A stretch of DNA of 64,000 nucleotides from Stercorarius parasiticus (taxonomy: Eukaryota > Chordata > Aves > Charadriiformes > Stercorariidae), in contig VWZL01000111.1 in assembly GCA_013396915.1 (NCBI GenBank), forward strand, positions 457,227 to 521,226. The letters run 5' to 3'. The notes beneath the pieces were generated by a model. It did no database searches. It was given only the letters and a program-made list of their open reading frames with translations, and was not told where the DNA came from. Each line of letters begins with the position of its first letter. Position 1 is the stretch's first letter. Shown here piece after piece: positions 35,082-48,770 of this stretch. Made by a program: the position numbers and the translations under genes.

Positions 35082-38000
35082 GTAAGCGTGGCCTTCCCGG
35101 CGGAAGGGCGGGGGGGAGGTGGACGCGGCGGCTGGGAAAGGCCGGGGATGCTGCGGCCTAGCTGGTTGCTAAGGGGCGTACTGCGCTCCTGGCGTAGTCG
35201 CTAAGGGGGGGCTCCCCGCTGCCGTGAGGGGGCGGAGGGAAGGGGGAGGCCATTCTCGAAGCGCGGCTGCGCTGTCTTTAGTCTGCGCCAAGAGGGGTGG
35301 CGAGGGCAGGGGAAGGGCTGCAGCGCCGAGCGCGCGGTGGGGCCGCCCCTGCGAGGGGAGGGACCGCGTGTGGCGGCTCCGGGGTGGTGAGGCCTGACCC
35401 CGGCTCTGCCCAGGAGGGCTGTGGGTTTTGTGGTGAGGCACTTCTTGTTCCCGCCAGGAAACGGGCGAGCACGGCGGGGGCTTCCCGGACTCCCTCAGCG
35501 ACAGGCCCGACGGGAGCGGCCATCAGACGTTGGGCCCGAGGCCCGCTCCAGCTTCAGCTCGGTCCCACAGCTTCAAGCTAGGGGAGGTAGGAGCATGGGG
35601 ATACTGACAGAGCCGCCGCTGGGATGGCTGTGGTGTGCCCATGCTCCCTCCTCGCTTCTTAGCCCTGCCATGGTCTCGAAGAAGCCACAAGGCAGCGAGG
35701 CCTGGGCTGGTGTTGTGGGGAAAGGCTGCAGAATAGGCTTATGTACATTATTAGGTGCAAGAGCCTTTGTGGCAGGGGGCTCCATGAATATGAATTAGAT
35801 TCTGCTGCTCACAGAGCATCTTGCTGGTGTAACTGGTGATGGTTGTCAAAAGTTTTGTGTATAGGGGTTGGTTTTGTTTGTTTGTTTTCATTTTTTCCCC
35901 CTAGTTTAGCAGCACATCATAGGTTAGGAGTAGGTGCGAGCCCTTTTTGGCTTTACTGTATGTGACACCAGCATCTTTCTAGATGATGTGCTTTTGGAGC
36001 TTGGGCCTTGGCAGTGATTGGTAAGGGCACAAAGATGGCCTTTCCTCTCTCAAATTTGCTAGTGTACAAAACACCACTTGGAGGCAGCCACACGACCTGG
36101 GCTTTCCTTGCTACTTTAGGGAATCCCAAGAGGAAGATGATGGTCTCAGGATCTATGAATCCCTACCTATAGTTTCCCTTTAGCTGCCAAGCCCAGGATC
36201 TTGTTTGTCATCCAGTGACTCAGTAGTGTTTCTGTAAACACTGTGTTGACATAAATCAAAAGAAGGGATGGCAGTTTTTGAGGCCTATTTTGCTGTCTCA
36301 TATTGCTATCTCATCAATAGCACAGACTTTAGGGAAACAATTATGGTTCCTGCTAGCAGGGGCAGAACTTCTGTGGTGCTGGAACTCCTTATGCTGGGTT
36401 TTCAGGCCAGCACTTCAACCCCTTCAGTCTTCACAGCTTGAAAGTTAAACACAGTTCCCTTGGAAGTCAGCAGGAATACGTGCTGCAGAATGGCTATTCG
36501 ATGGACTCTGTCGACTGTGATATATGATTTTGTCTCCTGAGGAAATGAAGTTCTGTATTTTTCATTAAGAATAAGGTGATATTATGCTCCCTCAGTTGCA
36601 GGAGGGATCAGGTGTACAGCAGAGCAGGTGCAGCGTATGTAAGGACCACCACTTCCCCATGCAGAGGAATGCAGGTCTATAAACAGCTACAGAAGAGGTT
36701 GGCTAGGTCAGAGGGTTTAAGTGAAGGGAAGGCTGCTTGAGTATCATAAGCTCCCAGGGATTTCAGTGCTGTTAGGTTTTCTATGAACAGGTTTTTTTAG
36801 TAATTCTAGGATGTGCTTTTGTGCTGAGTCCTATTTTCAAGTTTTCTTTAAACAACTCCAGTACTGAGTGCTGCTTTTAGCGTTGGTCAGCACTGCCCTG
36901 GTTCTAGGGAGTTCAATCATGGGTAACACAGCAAGTGACATTACAAGCTGGTTATACAGAAACCTTGAAATATATCTGGAGGATGAATCCTTTAATTACT
37001 TTTAACTTAATGGAGGGCTCGGACAATCTTCAGTTCTTTGAAATAGTGTGCCAGGTCTCGTGGAGAATACCTGAAAGCCAAGCACTTGTTTTCCCTGTGT
37101 GGAGATCCAGCATCTGGGGACAGTTGCAGGAGTTTTGCTCCAGTAGGGTAGACAGTTTTGGCAACAGATAAGGCAAGGGCATATCGCGGTACCGAGGGGT
37201 CTGGGTATCTGTACGTCTCCAGAAGAACCAGCATTAGTGCATGTGTTTAGTTGTGGTACTGCTGTAGAATTTGTACTTGGCTAACGAAGAGTTTAATAGT
37301 CTCTGTGGCAGCTTGAGGGTTTTAGACACGTGTCTTCCATACCACTTGCTCATCATGCATGTCTCCAAGATCAAGAGCAATCTCCAAGATTGCTGCTCTT
37401 GCAGTTGAGGGAGTAAGACTTGCAGAGAGAGGTTACATTTTGCTTGACTACTGATACAAGTTGGGGAGGGAGTTGAGGTAAGCTTCTGGGCACAGAGTCC
37501 TTCTTCCTGATAGTAATTCTAAGTAGGAACCTGATAGGTTGCTTATTGAAGGTTACATTTGAGCTGAGTAGGTATTTAAGCTAAAATATCGCCAGGTAAA
37601 TAGAATGGTGAGGAAGATGATGGATGGCTGGACCTTCTTGATAACTGTGCTTTCTTAGTGATACAGAGTAAATCTTGAGTTTGTCAAGCTTGGCTTTGAC
37701 TTGCTCAAGAGCTGAAGCTTCTATTACACGTTCTGGATAATGTTGCATGAGGTGAACACTGGTTTTTGCTTTTAAGAGGTTTTTGTGCAATACTGTCTGC
37801 AATTGAGAAAGCAAAGGCTGAAACCGTTTATGGTAAATGTACTTAATGAAATAACGTGCATGGCTCTAACATTAGATCTTGAACTGATGGTCCCTGAGAG
37901 GCTGCCATAAGTTAAAAACTAGGCTAGGGAATATTTACTGTTAATAATTCTCAGAATAGTTTGATCATTTTTGCTGTTAAATTACTTTTGATAAGGCATC

Positions 38001-41000
38001 TGTTAATGCTTTGTAAATAGAGATAAATTTGAGCCTAGAGTGTAAGATAGCTGTGAAACTTACACCCTGCCCCCGCTTTCCCATTTTTTAAAAGGGTGAT
38101 TAACTTGAAAATGACACCATTTCTTTAAAATGTTGTTTCTGTTAGGTATATCTTCAGATAATTGTAACAAGAAGATCAGAGCAACAGGCTTTAGCTTGTA
38201 TGTGAGACAACTGTTTGTGCAGTTAGCTTGCTTATAAAACGTCTTTATGCCAAAATGAGGAAGAGAGAACATTTATAAGAAACCGGTTTTAAAACCCTAG
38301 CTGTTAGTGGCATGGAAAAAAGAAATTGTGGTATAGAATTGTGAAACTATTTGATTTAATTTTTTTAATTACCTACTTCTCATCCCGACTATCTACCTTT
38401 AAAAATTGCCAGCTATGGTTACTTAGGCTGAAACAATGTTAAATTGATCTGCTGATGTTGTCTAAGGAAGATGTGGACTTAATCCCAGACACTAGCTGTT
38501 GTGCTGAAAGGCATATTCACAGCATTGACAATCTCTCATATTTGCCCTTTCTGGTAGTTTCAGTTAATCGGGAGCTGCGGATGTAAGTGAAGTTAAGTAT
38601 TTAAGGTATTGATTCAATCATGCACTTGCAGAAGAAGTAAGAAGTTTGCTTTGAGCAATGTTTCTGTACACTTCATTCTTTAGGCGGGGCGGGGGTGGGA
38701 AATCACTAGGTTTGCATCAGTGTGAATTACTGTATATTAGAGGCAGCAGGGCCTGACTTGGAAAGGTTCTTAAAGCACATTCTTAGTGTTAAAAATGTGC
38801 TGCTTCTTCTTTGAATCAGCATTAAGTAAACGTTTAACAGAATGTTGTGTCACTATTATGGAAGTATAGAGTGGTTTTAGATGGTTGTGGTTCTTGGCAC
38901 CTGTCCTAGGTGTCAGGCTGCCAGTTGTTCTGTATAGTAATGTTAATTTTATGTATAGACCTGCACTGCAACAAGACCCTGTCATGGGGATGGTAAAAAG
39001 ATAGTCCCTATACTGAAGACTTTTGCTTCACTCAGTCATAGGAGCTGCTGAAGCAAGAGTCGAGCCCTGTCTTCATGACGTAAGCTGAATGGAGCATTTT
39101 GTTCCAAAGATGCATGGCAGCATATGACAGAAAAGTTAAGGCTTAATAACACTTTCTGCAGCTAAACTGTAGTTGAGCAGTAGCACAAAGCCTTTGGGGT
39201 TTTTGGTGAGTATAGTGATATTACAGTTGTGTCTGGTGGCCTGTGTCTGTTTTGCCAGCTGTTGTACAGGCCCAGCAAGAGCAGTCTCTGCCCTGACCAG
39301 CTTGCTGCCTAAATAGCCAGGGTAAACAAGGGCTGGGAGGGGAAGCAGAGGCAGAGAAATGTCAGCCAAGCTGCCCTCTGTGCAGCAGGTCAGTGTCAGA
39401 GACAGGAATAGCAGAGGGTGCTTTAAGCCTTCATCCAGTGCCTGCCTGCTGGACCACCTTGGACTGGAGAAATCGGAGAGGCAAAGAGCTCATTGCAAGG
39501 TGGCTCTTTATTTAAAGCATGGAAGAAGAATAAAGTTGCAGCTGGGCTAAACTTATTTCCCCTTTGTTACAAAGGAATTTTAGAGGGCAAGTTAAAAGTT
39601 GTAGCCTAAATAGCTTGACAGTGTGCTCTTTGTAATATATTAATAACTGTTGTCAAAATATAGAAGTGTCACACTGTGTTTTACCTCTCCCTGTCTCCTG
39701 GTCTGCCTAGCCCACTAGGATCATGGTATATTCTCCAGTTCAGAGAAACAGATTCACTAATGGGTGAATTTATCATCTTTGAGTATTTAAGCACTTGTGT
39801 AAGCATTTCTGTGAGTTAATAAAAGCTGCGTTTTCTCCAGATCCTGGAAAAATATATACACCTGCAGGAGCAGGAAATGGCCAATCTATGCAAGTCAAAT
39901 CCAAATGCAAACTGCAGCAATCATAGGAGACCTCTGCCTTCAGTACAGGAGGGGGAGGGAGTGTGAGTGCCTGTAAAGCTGCTTCAGTTTCCTCCTCCTT
40001 TTAAAACTTGTTTTATCAAAGTTTCATTACTTTAAGTCAGAAATGAAGTAGGCAATGAACTGGTGCAGATGATGCAGAGGGGAATACTCTGGGAAGGATA
40101 CTGCAATAATGGCAAAAGCCTGGAAGAGGGCACACAGCTATTGCTTTGTGCTGGAAAAATCAGTGGTTTTTAGAAACTCCTGTTATGTTTGTTCTTATTC
40201 CCTCTTAAACTTAAGCTAGTTCTGGACCGGACAGGTCTGCCAGGACAGCTCCACAATATTGAAACTGCTTCTTGTTTTGGGAATGTGAAATTGTTTGTAA
40301 GAGTTCTTTCAGACCCTTTCCTTAAAATCTTCATGAGTTCAAAGTGGAAAAAGAATTTTATCTAGTTCAGAGCTTAAAAAAAAATATGCATGCTGTGCTT
40401 GTTGCTGTTATCCCTGTAACCTGCATAAATGAACTAGCTATGGGTTATTTCACTGTATCCAAATACTACTCTGACAGTCTACTCTTTGGAATCAGAATAT
40501 ACATGACAACTATTGAGCAGCTGCAGGTTTTCTCAGATCTTCTCAGGGCTGTGCATTTTTTTGAAGCAGCCCAGATTTCATCTCCAAAAAGCCTACATAA
40601 GTCCCTGAGAGAAGCCAAACCCTGCCTGAAGTTTCTAGCCGTGTTGCCATTGCAATTGCTTGTAAGGGAGAGGGCATCTGATGGCAGAGTGGTCTGGCTC
40701 AGTCTTGGTGATGATGTTTTTTTGGGAAGCCCAGGTAAAGGTGTGTGTCTTTGCTGTGCGTACAGAAATCTGCCTGCAGCCCTGGTTCTTATTAAAGTCT
40801 CTGGCTTCTTCATGGAGGTGAATGAGAGCTGTGAAGTGGAGCAGTAAACCTACACAGCCTGGTAGCATCTAAACGAGATAGCATAGACACACACCAGAGG
40901 AGGCAAGAAACAGCGAGAGAAGTGTCTGCAGAGCTCTCTTCCATCTCAGAGTTATGTGAACCGATGTCAAATAGGAAGGGGGGGAGCATAGAAGACAGAC

Positions 41001-44000
41001 TGAACCTGGCGGTAAGCTAAATAAGGGTCATACGCTAAAGGAATTAAGGTGGAATTTTTGTCCTGGAAGAGACATTTTGAAAGCTGGATGACTTGTTGAG
41101 GACAGCAACAGGAGCTCTGGACATAAATAGCTTTTCCCTCTTGGTTGTCTGTTGGTGGCCCATGACTTGTAACTGCACTGAGACCCTGCCACTCAACAGG
41201 TGTGTCCCCATTACACAAATAAGTGCAGTTGGCCCCAGTGTTAGCCATCCCTGCCACAGGGCCAAGGTTGAAAGTGGAGCTTAGCCATTGTGACCTATTT
41301 GTTCCTCTGTATGACCCTTCCAGTCAGGCCTGAGGCAGGCTGGTGACAGCTTTTATGCAGACAGCAGATTTTGTCCACAGAAGAGATTTCGTCTCAGCAG
41401 GTCTCTGCAGAGTTGCATTTCCCGATGAGCTCTTCAGCACTTAAAATGTAGCAAAACGTGAAGGACTTCGGTGGGTTAGGATGCCCCATGCAGCTGGGAA
41501 AATATACAGTATGACATGTTGGTGTTATCTTCTGTAACACGGTACGTGTTGTTGCAGGAACCATTGTTTTGGCACATGCTGAAATTGTAGACGGCCGGTA
41601 GAAATCTCTCCGGGATGCAGTAAAGCACAGAAGCTCTTGCTATTACAGAAATACCATTTCTGGTGGCAAAGGACTTTGGCTGGGGAGGGCAGTTAAAAAC
41701 TGAAGGTAAAAACTGTTGGAGGTGAAGCTCTAGGAGATGTGCTCAGTCTCTGGCTGAGTGATTCTTTCTTCCGTTGCTTTCCTTTGGGACCCAGGCCAGC
41801 AACTGCCATGGTGTCTGAGGTCACCTGGGTCAGTGGTGCTGTGGGGGGATAGTCCCAGTCTCTCGCTTCAGCAGCTGGGAAGTGTGCTCCAGAAGGAATA
41901 TTACATTTCTTCTGGTAACTCTGCCAAGAAAGAGAGGAAATACATAATTTGAGCAAAATACTTTAACTTTTTTTGTAGGGTGGGGTGATGTAGGAAGGGG
42001 GAAATGAAAAATCCTTTATAATGGGTTGCTTGGGATGGCTTCTATCCTGGAACTCTCTCTCAGGCTGTAAGAAGTGTTCAACTTCCCTTTCTTAGTGTGA
42101 CGAAGTCTTTGTAAAAAGAGCTTCCATCAGGAATGCATGCAATTGGAAACGTTAGCGCAAGTCATTTATTGCACCACATGGTTTGGGATCCTGATAGAGT
42201 GGGTTTTTGATTAATTAATTAATAACAAAGATAGCCTAGCATGTTCTGGATCATGTAACTTTGAGCTGTTAATAATTGTGATGCCCTAGCAGGTGTGGTA
42301 AAATGATGGACTCTGGGCTTTAAGAACATTTTTTGCTTGAATTTAATTGAGTTTTCACATTCAGTGTTCACTGGTTCCTTCCTCCTGAGTTTTCTGTCAT
42401 CCTTCTACGATGTTGGGCTGTGCTTCAGTTGCTTTCCGATAAAGTGCTGTGTAGGTTCTGCTAAAAATAGCAGTCCTTCCTCAGTAAGCCAGCCCTCAGC
42501 AGTCTTGAAATTCACTGTTGGGTGGCTTCTCTGAGAATGTGGATGCCAAGATCTTGAGTTCACATCAGAGCGCTTAAGCATGTGGCTTAGTTTTTTGATG
42601 AATTGCATATTAAGAAAGGTCAAGGTATTCATTGGCTGGTGGATAGTGGTCCCTCTGCAACATTTTACATAGCATTTGTCTTCATAAGGCGGGTTAGCCT
42701 CCAGAATCTTTGGATGTTCAATGCAGTTCCTGAAGTGGGAGGTGCTTGGTTAAGTCAACCACTCAGGGTAGATGCATGATGTCTGTTGATTGTCTCAGGT
42801 CATCATGAAACAATTCTTAAAGATTTGCATGTGTAGAAAGCGTGTTGATTGTGATTGAACCAAAATGGTCTCTGTAGGGGAGAAAAGAATCTTTTTTATC
42901 AAATGTTTAAGTTTATATGGTGATGCCCTTTTTAACTTTCTAAGATTTGAGAACTGCTCTCGTGCATTGCATTGATGCTTATCAATTTTTTTGATGTATT
43001 CTGGGAGTTGCTCTGGGTGGTGCTGTTGAGGAAGCAAATCAAATTATCAAATTATATCTCAGCACTTGATTCCATCGGTGGGCTTGATTTAACTTCTCTT
43101 CTGGTATAGGGGATCAAATGTCTTTGACAAACACTTGAAAATCATTGCAGTTCAATCTCTGCTACCCTGGTATTGGCAAAGGAGAGGGATATATCAGTCC
43201 AATTTCTATATCCCCTTTCTCCTGGCCTCCATATGTTCTGTCCCCTTTCTTGCCTCTATTTTGAATAAATAAAATGTCTGGGAAATAAAAGGTGGATGTT
43301 TCTAAGATATGTTTAAATGAGCTGCATCCAGAATTGCTACACGGAGGAGGAAGGCTGAATAAATAATATTAACAGTAAACCAAACAAAACTCACCAAAAC
43401 CCTACCAGGCCTTCCCTATAGAGTCATCCCCACCCAACCCTTGCCCTTTCCAGACAGGAACTGTTGATTTGCATGAAAGAAAGAGGTGTCTGTTAAAGGG
43501 GTAACTGCAATAGTGGACTGCTACTGTGGGCCAAGCCAATATGTGACTCTCTTCTGAAATTCCCCTTTCGGCAGCAGAAGGATCAAAGCCTGCCCTCCAA
43601 CTAGAAATGTGACCAGCAGTGTAAGATGGAGGCTGCATTTTTTGACCTTGGATTCACCTTTTTTCATAGCCTTGGAAACTGCATTTAGCCTTAGTAGGGT
43701 TTGTGCATTGAGCTCAGGATGTCTGTTTGGGCCAGTACGCATTGGGAGGGCGTTGTGGTGTGAGTGCGTTTTCCATCACTGTGCAAGCTGGTGACTTAAA
43801 ATCTGTACATGGGGAGAACTTAACTGAGGGTTGAGCATGGGGAGGAGAAGTGTTTTGGAGTAATAAATGGAATTGGATGTAGGCGGAGAGCCTGAACTCT
43901 GTCTGGGAGAGCAATAAGCAATGAGGAGGGTGCTGGACCTGACCTGACTTTTCAGTGCTGTGCGTTCCTCATCTCGGACGCTATCTGGCCCAACGAGCTC

Positions 44001-45734
44001 CTGCAAGTGTTCCTTTTAAAAAAGAAATTCCTCTTCTTGCAGCCTAGGCTAACTCTATATAGTTTTATTTTTTTTTTTTTTAAAGAGTTAGGAGAAATAA
44101 AGAGCTCGTAGCTTCCTAAATTCGGTTTTATTTGGTGTGGCTCTACTGATCATAAACTTACAGTTGCAAAGCTTTTTAGGGGACGAAAGGCTTTTCTGTG
44201 TGTGGCTTCTGTTTTTGTTTAAAAAGGGTCACGTGCCCAGGAATGCAGTCAAATTATAATGGTGACTAAGTGCCGGAAAGCATAGAAAAGGGGAGGGAAG
44301 GGTGAGCAGAAAAAAAGGAGCCTGAGGCTATGGAAGGAAGGCTGGGAAAATAAGAATCTGGCCAGGCCCCAGGGCCTGGTTAGGGATTCCTACACCCATT
44401 AACAACCACAGGAGATGTTTATTTACAGGGAGCTAATCTTTGTTTTAAAAATGACAGAGTACCCCAAAATCCCACTTTTGAGAAGTGGGTTGGGGGCACA
44501 GCAGGGATAAGAGGAGGGAACTGGTTCTGATTGGACACCAGTTCCCATCTCTCAAGGATCTTCCCTTCATCCTATGCATCTGGGAACACTGGCGGTTGAG
44601 AAATGCATAAAAGGAGGATAAAAGTCTTGTAATACTAGTGAGTGGTTCACAACCCCTAGTTACAAAGGATAACTTCAAGAGTTTCTTCTTGTTTGTACTT
44701 TTCTGATTTTTTTCTACCTAAGCAGACCCATCAAGGATATTGAATAATTAAGTTTATGATACGAGAAAGGTGGGAGCTAAGACTGCCTTCCACCCCGCCA
44801 TCCTTTAATCAACCCTGGATCATGAAACCAAAACTATGTTGAACAGCTGCTTGAACTGGGTATGTTCATGTACACTCTAAAGAGACCTTGATCCCAGGTC
44901 TCTGTGGTACCTACCTTTTGTCACCTCTTGAGCTGTGTTGATCTTGGCTTGTCTCGGCTTGTCCCAATAACTTTGATTTGTATCCCAGCAACTGCTCATG
45001 AACTACAGTCTCTCTTTTAGTAACTTTGACTGTAAGTAGAGAATTTTCAGTGATGTGGTGCAATTCTTTATCCTTTGGTGAGCTGCTGCAAAAGATAGTC
45101 CATCTTGAGGTGTGTGTGCATTAGGTGGCTATACAGATGGATGAATTTTATTTTTAGTTTGAACATATCTTGATTTCTGATTATTCTATCTGGCTTTGTG
45201 ATTGTCAGGCAGGTGAGAGTCTGGAGCAGTTTCTTTACTAGTCTTCTGGCTAGATGTGCTCTTCTGGCTTCTAGTTTTAGCGTTCTACTGACTAATGTTT
45301 CTTCCATCTGTTTTGGTATGGTGTTGTCCTTATCTTAACTGGCTTACTTTAGTCTTTATTAGAAGAGTGATGTCCTGTTTCTCTGGTTGTTCTCATAGTT
45401 TCTTTCCGTGTCATCTTGTTTTGATTACATTTTGTCTGAACTGGTGGTGCATTCAGTATACTAGATCAGGTTTTGATCAGATTTAAGGATTGTACGCTAG
45501 TGATCATTAGGGATGGCTTTCTTTGCTGATAAGTACCCACTCTGCTCAGTGTTCCTTTCTTGTCAACTCTCACGAGTGTGCTTGCTCTGGTGTGGCTCAG
45601 GCACCATCAGTGTTTGCCAGTTCATCATTTGTGGAACCAGAGTGAGAACACACCTGTGACCAGCTTGAGTGTATTTGTTATATGTATAGTATCAGTCCTG
45701 GTTGCTAATCTCATCTCTCTTCCTTTGTCTGCAG
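35082..45734 (+). other. FBXW4: FBXW4 intron 1
   Basis: This is a 10.65-kb intron from GTAAGC to TTTGTCTGCAG, phase 2. The first 500 bases continue the CpG island; the rest is AT-rich with no recognisable gene. The interval 44095-44470 is listed separately as a candidate regulatory element. TTAATTAATTAATAAC lies at about 42211-42226. Near 42546-42600 is a weak trace of an ancient hairpin-type repeat. Open frames such as 40344-40847 resemble no known protein. Confidence 0.75.
44095..44470. promoter_or_regulatory. candidate CNE in FBXW4 intron 1 with AP-2-like palindrome
   Basis: Two adjoining blocks stand out. The first has GGTTTTATTTGGTGTGG, CATAAACTTACAG, GGTCACGTGCCC (an E-box) and CAAATTATAATGG. 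The second carries a perfect palindrome CCAGGCCC-CA-GGGCCTGG (44362-44379), then CCCATTAACAACCACAGG and GATGTTTATTTACAGG. GCC-N4-GGC inside the palindrome fits TFAP2 binding. TFAP2 acts in facial and limb ectoderm, where FGF8 is expressed. Inference from motifs. Confidence 0.35.
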
Positions 45735-45830
45735 AGCGGCTGGCATTCCAGTGAAGGAAAGGGTGAAAGTATCTCAGAACTGGAGGCACGGACGCTGCCG
45801 AAGGGAGACAGTCCTGAAATGGAAATGCAA
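45735..45830 (+). CDS. FBXW4: FBXW4 exon 2
   Basis: The exon starts after TTTGTCTGCAG; its first base completes the Leu codon from exon 1. It then reads AAGIPVKERVKVSQNWRHG and continues to VLKWKC, matching the human linker VPVKERVKVSQNWRLGRC. The exon must end in phase 2 at 45830, because exon 3 reads correctly only with one further base. The dinucleotide after it is GC (CAA|GCAAGT), a GC-AG intron donor. The nearest GT donor, four bases on, would shift the frame out of the conserved sequence. Confidence 0.88.
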
Positions 45831-48584
45831 GCAAGTGTCTCCTTTCTCTTCTGCTTTGTTCTGTGTCAGCTGCTTTGGAGCCTTGAGTTTGTGTCTGTGC
45901 CCTGAAATAAGGTGTTTCCTGCTCCTTGTGATCCACGGGGTCTTACAAGTGTTGTCACTGGCCTGGTTTGGATGTTGCTGGCTAGGTGGATGTGGGGTAA
46001 CTGAAGTTGCTGTCTTGCCCTAGAGATTCATTCTGAGAGTCAAGAGCTCCTCTCTTAGTAGGGGCTTGAATTTGGCATTGTTCTGATCCGTGCAGTTCTA
46101 GTTGGATTTAGCAATCTTTGCTACAGACTTCAAACTGTTAATATTCCTATCTTTTGCTGTATATCATGAGCAATTTTCTGTCCTGCTCTCACAGTGAGCA
46201 TACCTTGGTCCCAGATGTGAACTTATGTGTCCCCTCGGAATGCTTGGTTTGTCTCCCGTGTTTTATCCTGGCCCCTAATTTGGATGTACAAATCTAAAAT
46301 GCCAATTGCCGTTCTTCTACCTTATGTTTCTTCACTCTCCTACCTTATGCTTCCCTACTTCACTGGAAAAAAAAAAAGAGGCATATTTGATATAAGAGCA
46401 GATTGTTAAATTTTTGCTTGCAAAGGTATACTCAGCTTTCAAAGCAAAGAACAAGATAGGTCTCTTGTCTGAAAAGCACATCTAAATTTTCAGCCTTCAC
46501 ATCATCAGATAGAAGGAGAAATGAGAAAGATTATGGTTTGTTAGCTGCTGAAAAACAGGGACCTGCTATTGAGATTTCATGCCTTTTTGTGCTGTGTAGA
46601 TTGAAGTAGCGGATAATGTGCCACTGCTTGTCTAAAGTGCTGGGAACAGCTGTAATGAGCAGAGTGGTTTTTGGTGCAGGTTGTATACCTGCCTTTGAAG
46701 TGCTTGCAACCATCTGTGAAGACAGGCTCAGTGGATGTTAGAGATCATTACTAAACCAGCTTCCCAAGTGAAAAGGCAAGGACTGATTTAATGAGGCCAC
46801 TGTCCAAACTGAATCCCCTAATTTTGATTTATCCTGCTTCAAATTTGTTACTTCTCCTTATGAAAAAGCCATAGAAAAAAGTAAAAAGCTAAACTGCAGC
46901 ATGAGGAGAGCCACAGAAACTGGCTGTAGTCTTGGCAAGCTGGATATTCACTTGCTTTTAGAGGACTGCGTAGGAGTGGAGGAAGGAAGGGGAAATCAAA
47001 GTCTGCCTAAAACCAAAGCTGCTGCTGCAAAGATGCCTCTTATTTTTTCCATGCATATGATCAAGTCCCAAATGAACATTATAACCTATGCTCAACTTCT
47101 CTGCCCATGTGACTAAAAGCCTGTTATTGGAGATGAATGCAGGCAAGCAGGAACCTTCTGTCTAATAAGCAATCTTGTCCTCTTGCTTGTTTCTAGTTCC
47201 TCATTGTGATGTTGTGAGTGTGGCTGTGCTTAATGGCTTTGACACAGAAAATCATGGCCTCTGAGGATGAACAATAGCAAAAAAGAGGGAGACAGGCTTT
47301 TATGAGAAGCCCTCTTCTTTCAAAACAATTTGTTCCTCAATAGTTTGAAAACTGAAAGGCTGCTCTATGGAAAGGCTCTGGTTTTGCTCAGTGTTTGCAT
47401 GGGTATTGGTGCACTTGGCAATGAATGACTGCAGAGTGGAGACAATTTCACGCATCTGTGCCCCACAGGATACGAGCCCCATGTCTCTTTGTATCTAGCC
47501 TTGCTGTATCCAGAGGCCTATTTGCTGATTTTCTGGTGGCTACGCAAAAGGATGGTCTTGAGCAAAGACCTTACTGCCTAAGTGTGCATTGTAGCCTTTT
47601 CTGTATTTTGGTTTTGTTTCAATAATAAATAAATTTCTTGGGATGACGGACTTGATTCGGGCATTGCTTGAGTGTCTCCTCCTCCTCTTGGTCTCTCAGG
47701 AGGTGAAGCATATTTTTTATTGTAACTTCAATCTTCAAAATACTTTGGAACAGCTCCTTTAGCAGTCCACTGCTCTTGGCCTGGAACCTGCCACTGTTCC
47801 ATAGGTAGCAAGGGGCAGATAGGGTGAATGGGCTCTTCTGAAAGACAGGCAACAAGAGGTTGCTCTGCACTTGCTTTTGGCTCAGCAGTGGAAGAGGTAT
47901 GAATGTAGAAAAATACCTCCTCTATACGATGAGAACGAAGTTCTTGGATAGCCTCAGGCTTACCCTACTGCTTTACGTATCAGTATACAGAGAATGCAGG
48001 AGGTGGAGGACTTTCTGTCTGTAGGAAGACCTGTGTTATTTGATGTGACCTGCTCCCCTGCTCAAATGCATGTGAAACAATGGCAGCTTTGTGGTCTCTG
48101 CTGGGCATCAGCAAATAATGTGAATGATCAAGACTGACTGTTTGCACCAAGAGCTCTGGGCTCCGATGTGGGCTCTGTTAGAAATGCTCCGTGTAGCTCA
48201 CAAATGACTGATACTCTAGTTTCTTAAAAAGTATAGGGCTCATGAAGAGCGGTCAGGGAGCCTTAAGTATTTCCTATCTAAACTCACTAGACTCTTGGCC
48301 ATCTTCTTTCAGAGATTCCATGCTTCCTTTTCCTCAGCTCTTTGTTAGGAAAATGCCAGCAACGCAATCTGCTTTGTATGTTGCTGGAGAAGCTTCGCTT
48401 CTTAACTGTGTTAAGCCCTGCTGTTGCATGTGACCAGAAGCCCCAGCTTCACAGTTCTCTTGAGTGGGCATTTGCTTTTGTTGATATGTTTACATATGCA
48501 ATCTTTTTTTTTCTTGTTGTGTGTAAGGTGTTTTTTTTTGTTCTCCCCACCCCATCGCTCCCCCAACCTCCTGTCTGTTTCCAG
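45831..48584 (+). other. FBXW4: FBXW4 intron 2 (GC-AG type)
   Basis: This is a 2.75-kb intron starting GCAAGT and ending CTGTCTGTTTCCAG. It is AT-rich with no recognisable gene or repeat. A polypyrimidine stretch with T runs (48500-48580) precedes the acceptor. Confidence 0.75.
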
Positions 48585-48770
48585 TTTGATGCCCTGGATG
48601 GAGCTGGATGGCGAGTATCTCTATCTGTCTCAAGCAGAGAACATCCAGGCTTACCGACTCTGTCCAGACGGTACAGGTTTGCAGCGTCACCCTCAGGCTG
48701 TCTTCTCTGGCCACCAGGAGGACGTATGTCGCTTTGTTCTTGTCAACTCCCACATCGTCAGTGGAGGGGG
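48585..48770 (+). CDS. FBXW4: FBXW4 exon 3 (first WD40 repeat)
   Basis: This 186-bp exon is bounded by CTGTTTCCAG and GTAAGT. It encodes LMPWMELDGEYLYLSQAEN, then a variable segment, then VFSGHQEDVCRFVLVNSHIV and SGG. Human has MPWMQLEDDSLYISQA and VFAGHDEDVCHFVLANSHIV in the same positions. GH...VC..V...HIVSGG is the first WD40-type blade. It enters in phase 2 and ends in phase 2. An alternative open frame across this exon (48342-48812) is a shadow. Confidence 0.95.

Larger units (their letters stand above)
34590..35580. promoter_or_regulatory. FBXW4: CpG island promoter of FBXW4
   Basis: About 1 kb of very GC- and CpG-rich DNA spans FBXW4 exon 1 and the start of intron 1, bordered by AT-rich sequence on both sides. 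No TATA box is seen, as usual for a housekeeping-type CpG-island promoter. CATGTGAC (34694-34701) is an E-box of the USF/MITF type about 100 bases before the chosen ATG. The transcription start cannot be fixed from sequence alone. Confidence 0.7.

Noticed and set aside
42546..42605. Possible remnant of a hairpin DNA transposon (GCTTAAGCATGTGGCTTAG)
   Set aside because: Only one short arm is visible, with no partner arm or target duplication.
45831..45836. GT at 45835 as the exon 2 donor instead of the GC donor
   Set aside because: It adds four bases, which destroys the frame of the conserved MPWMELDG sequence, and its consensus is poor.
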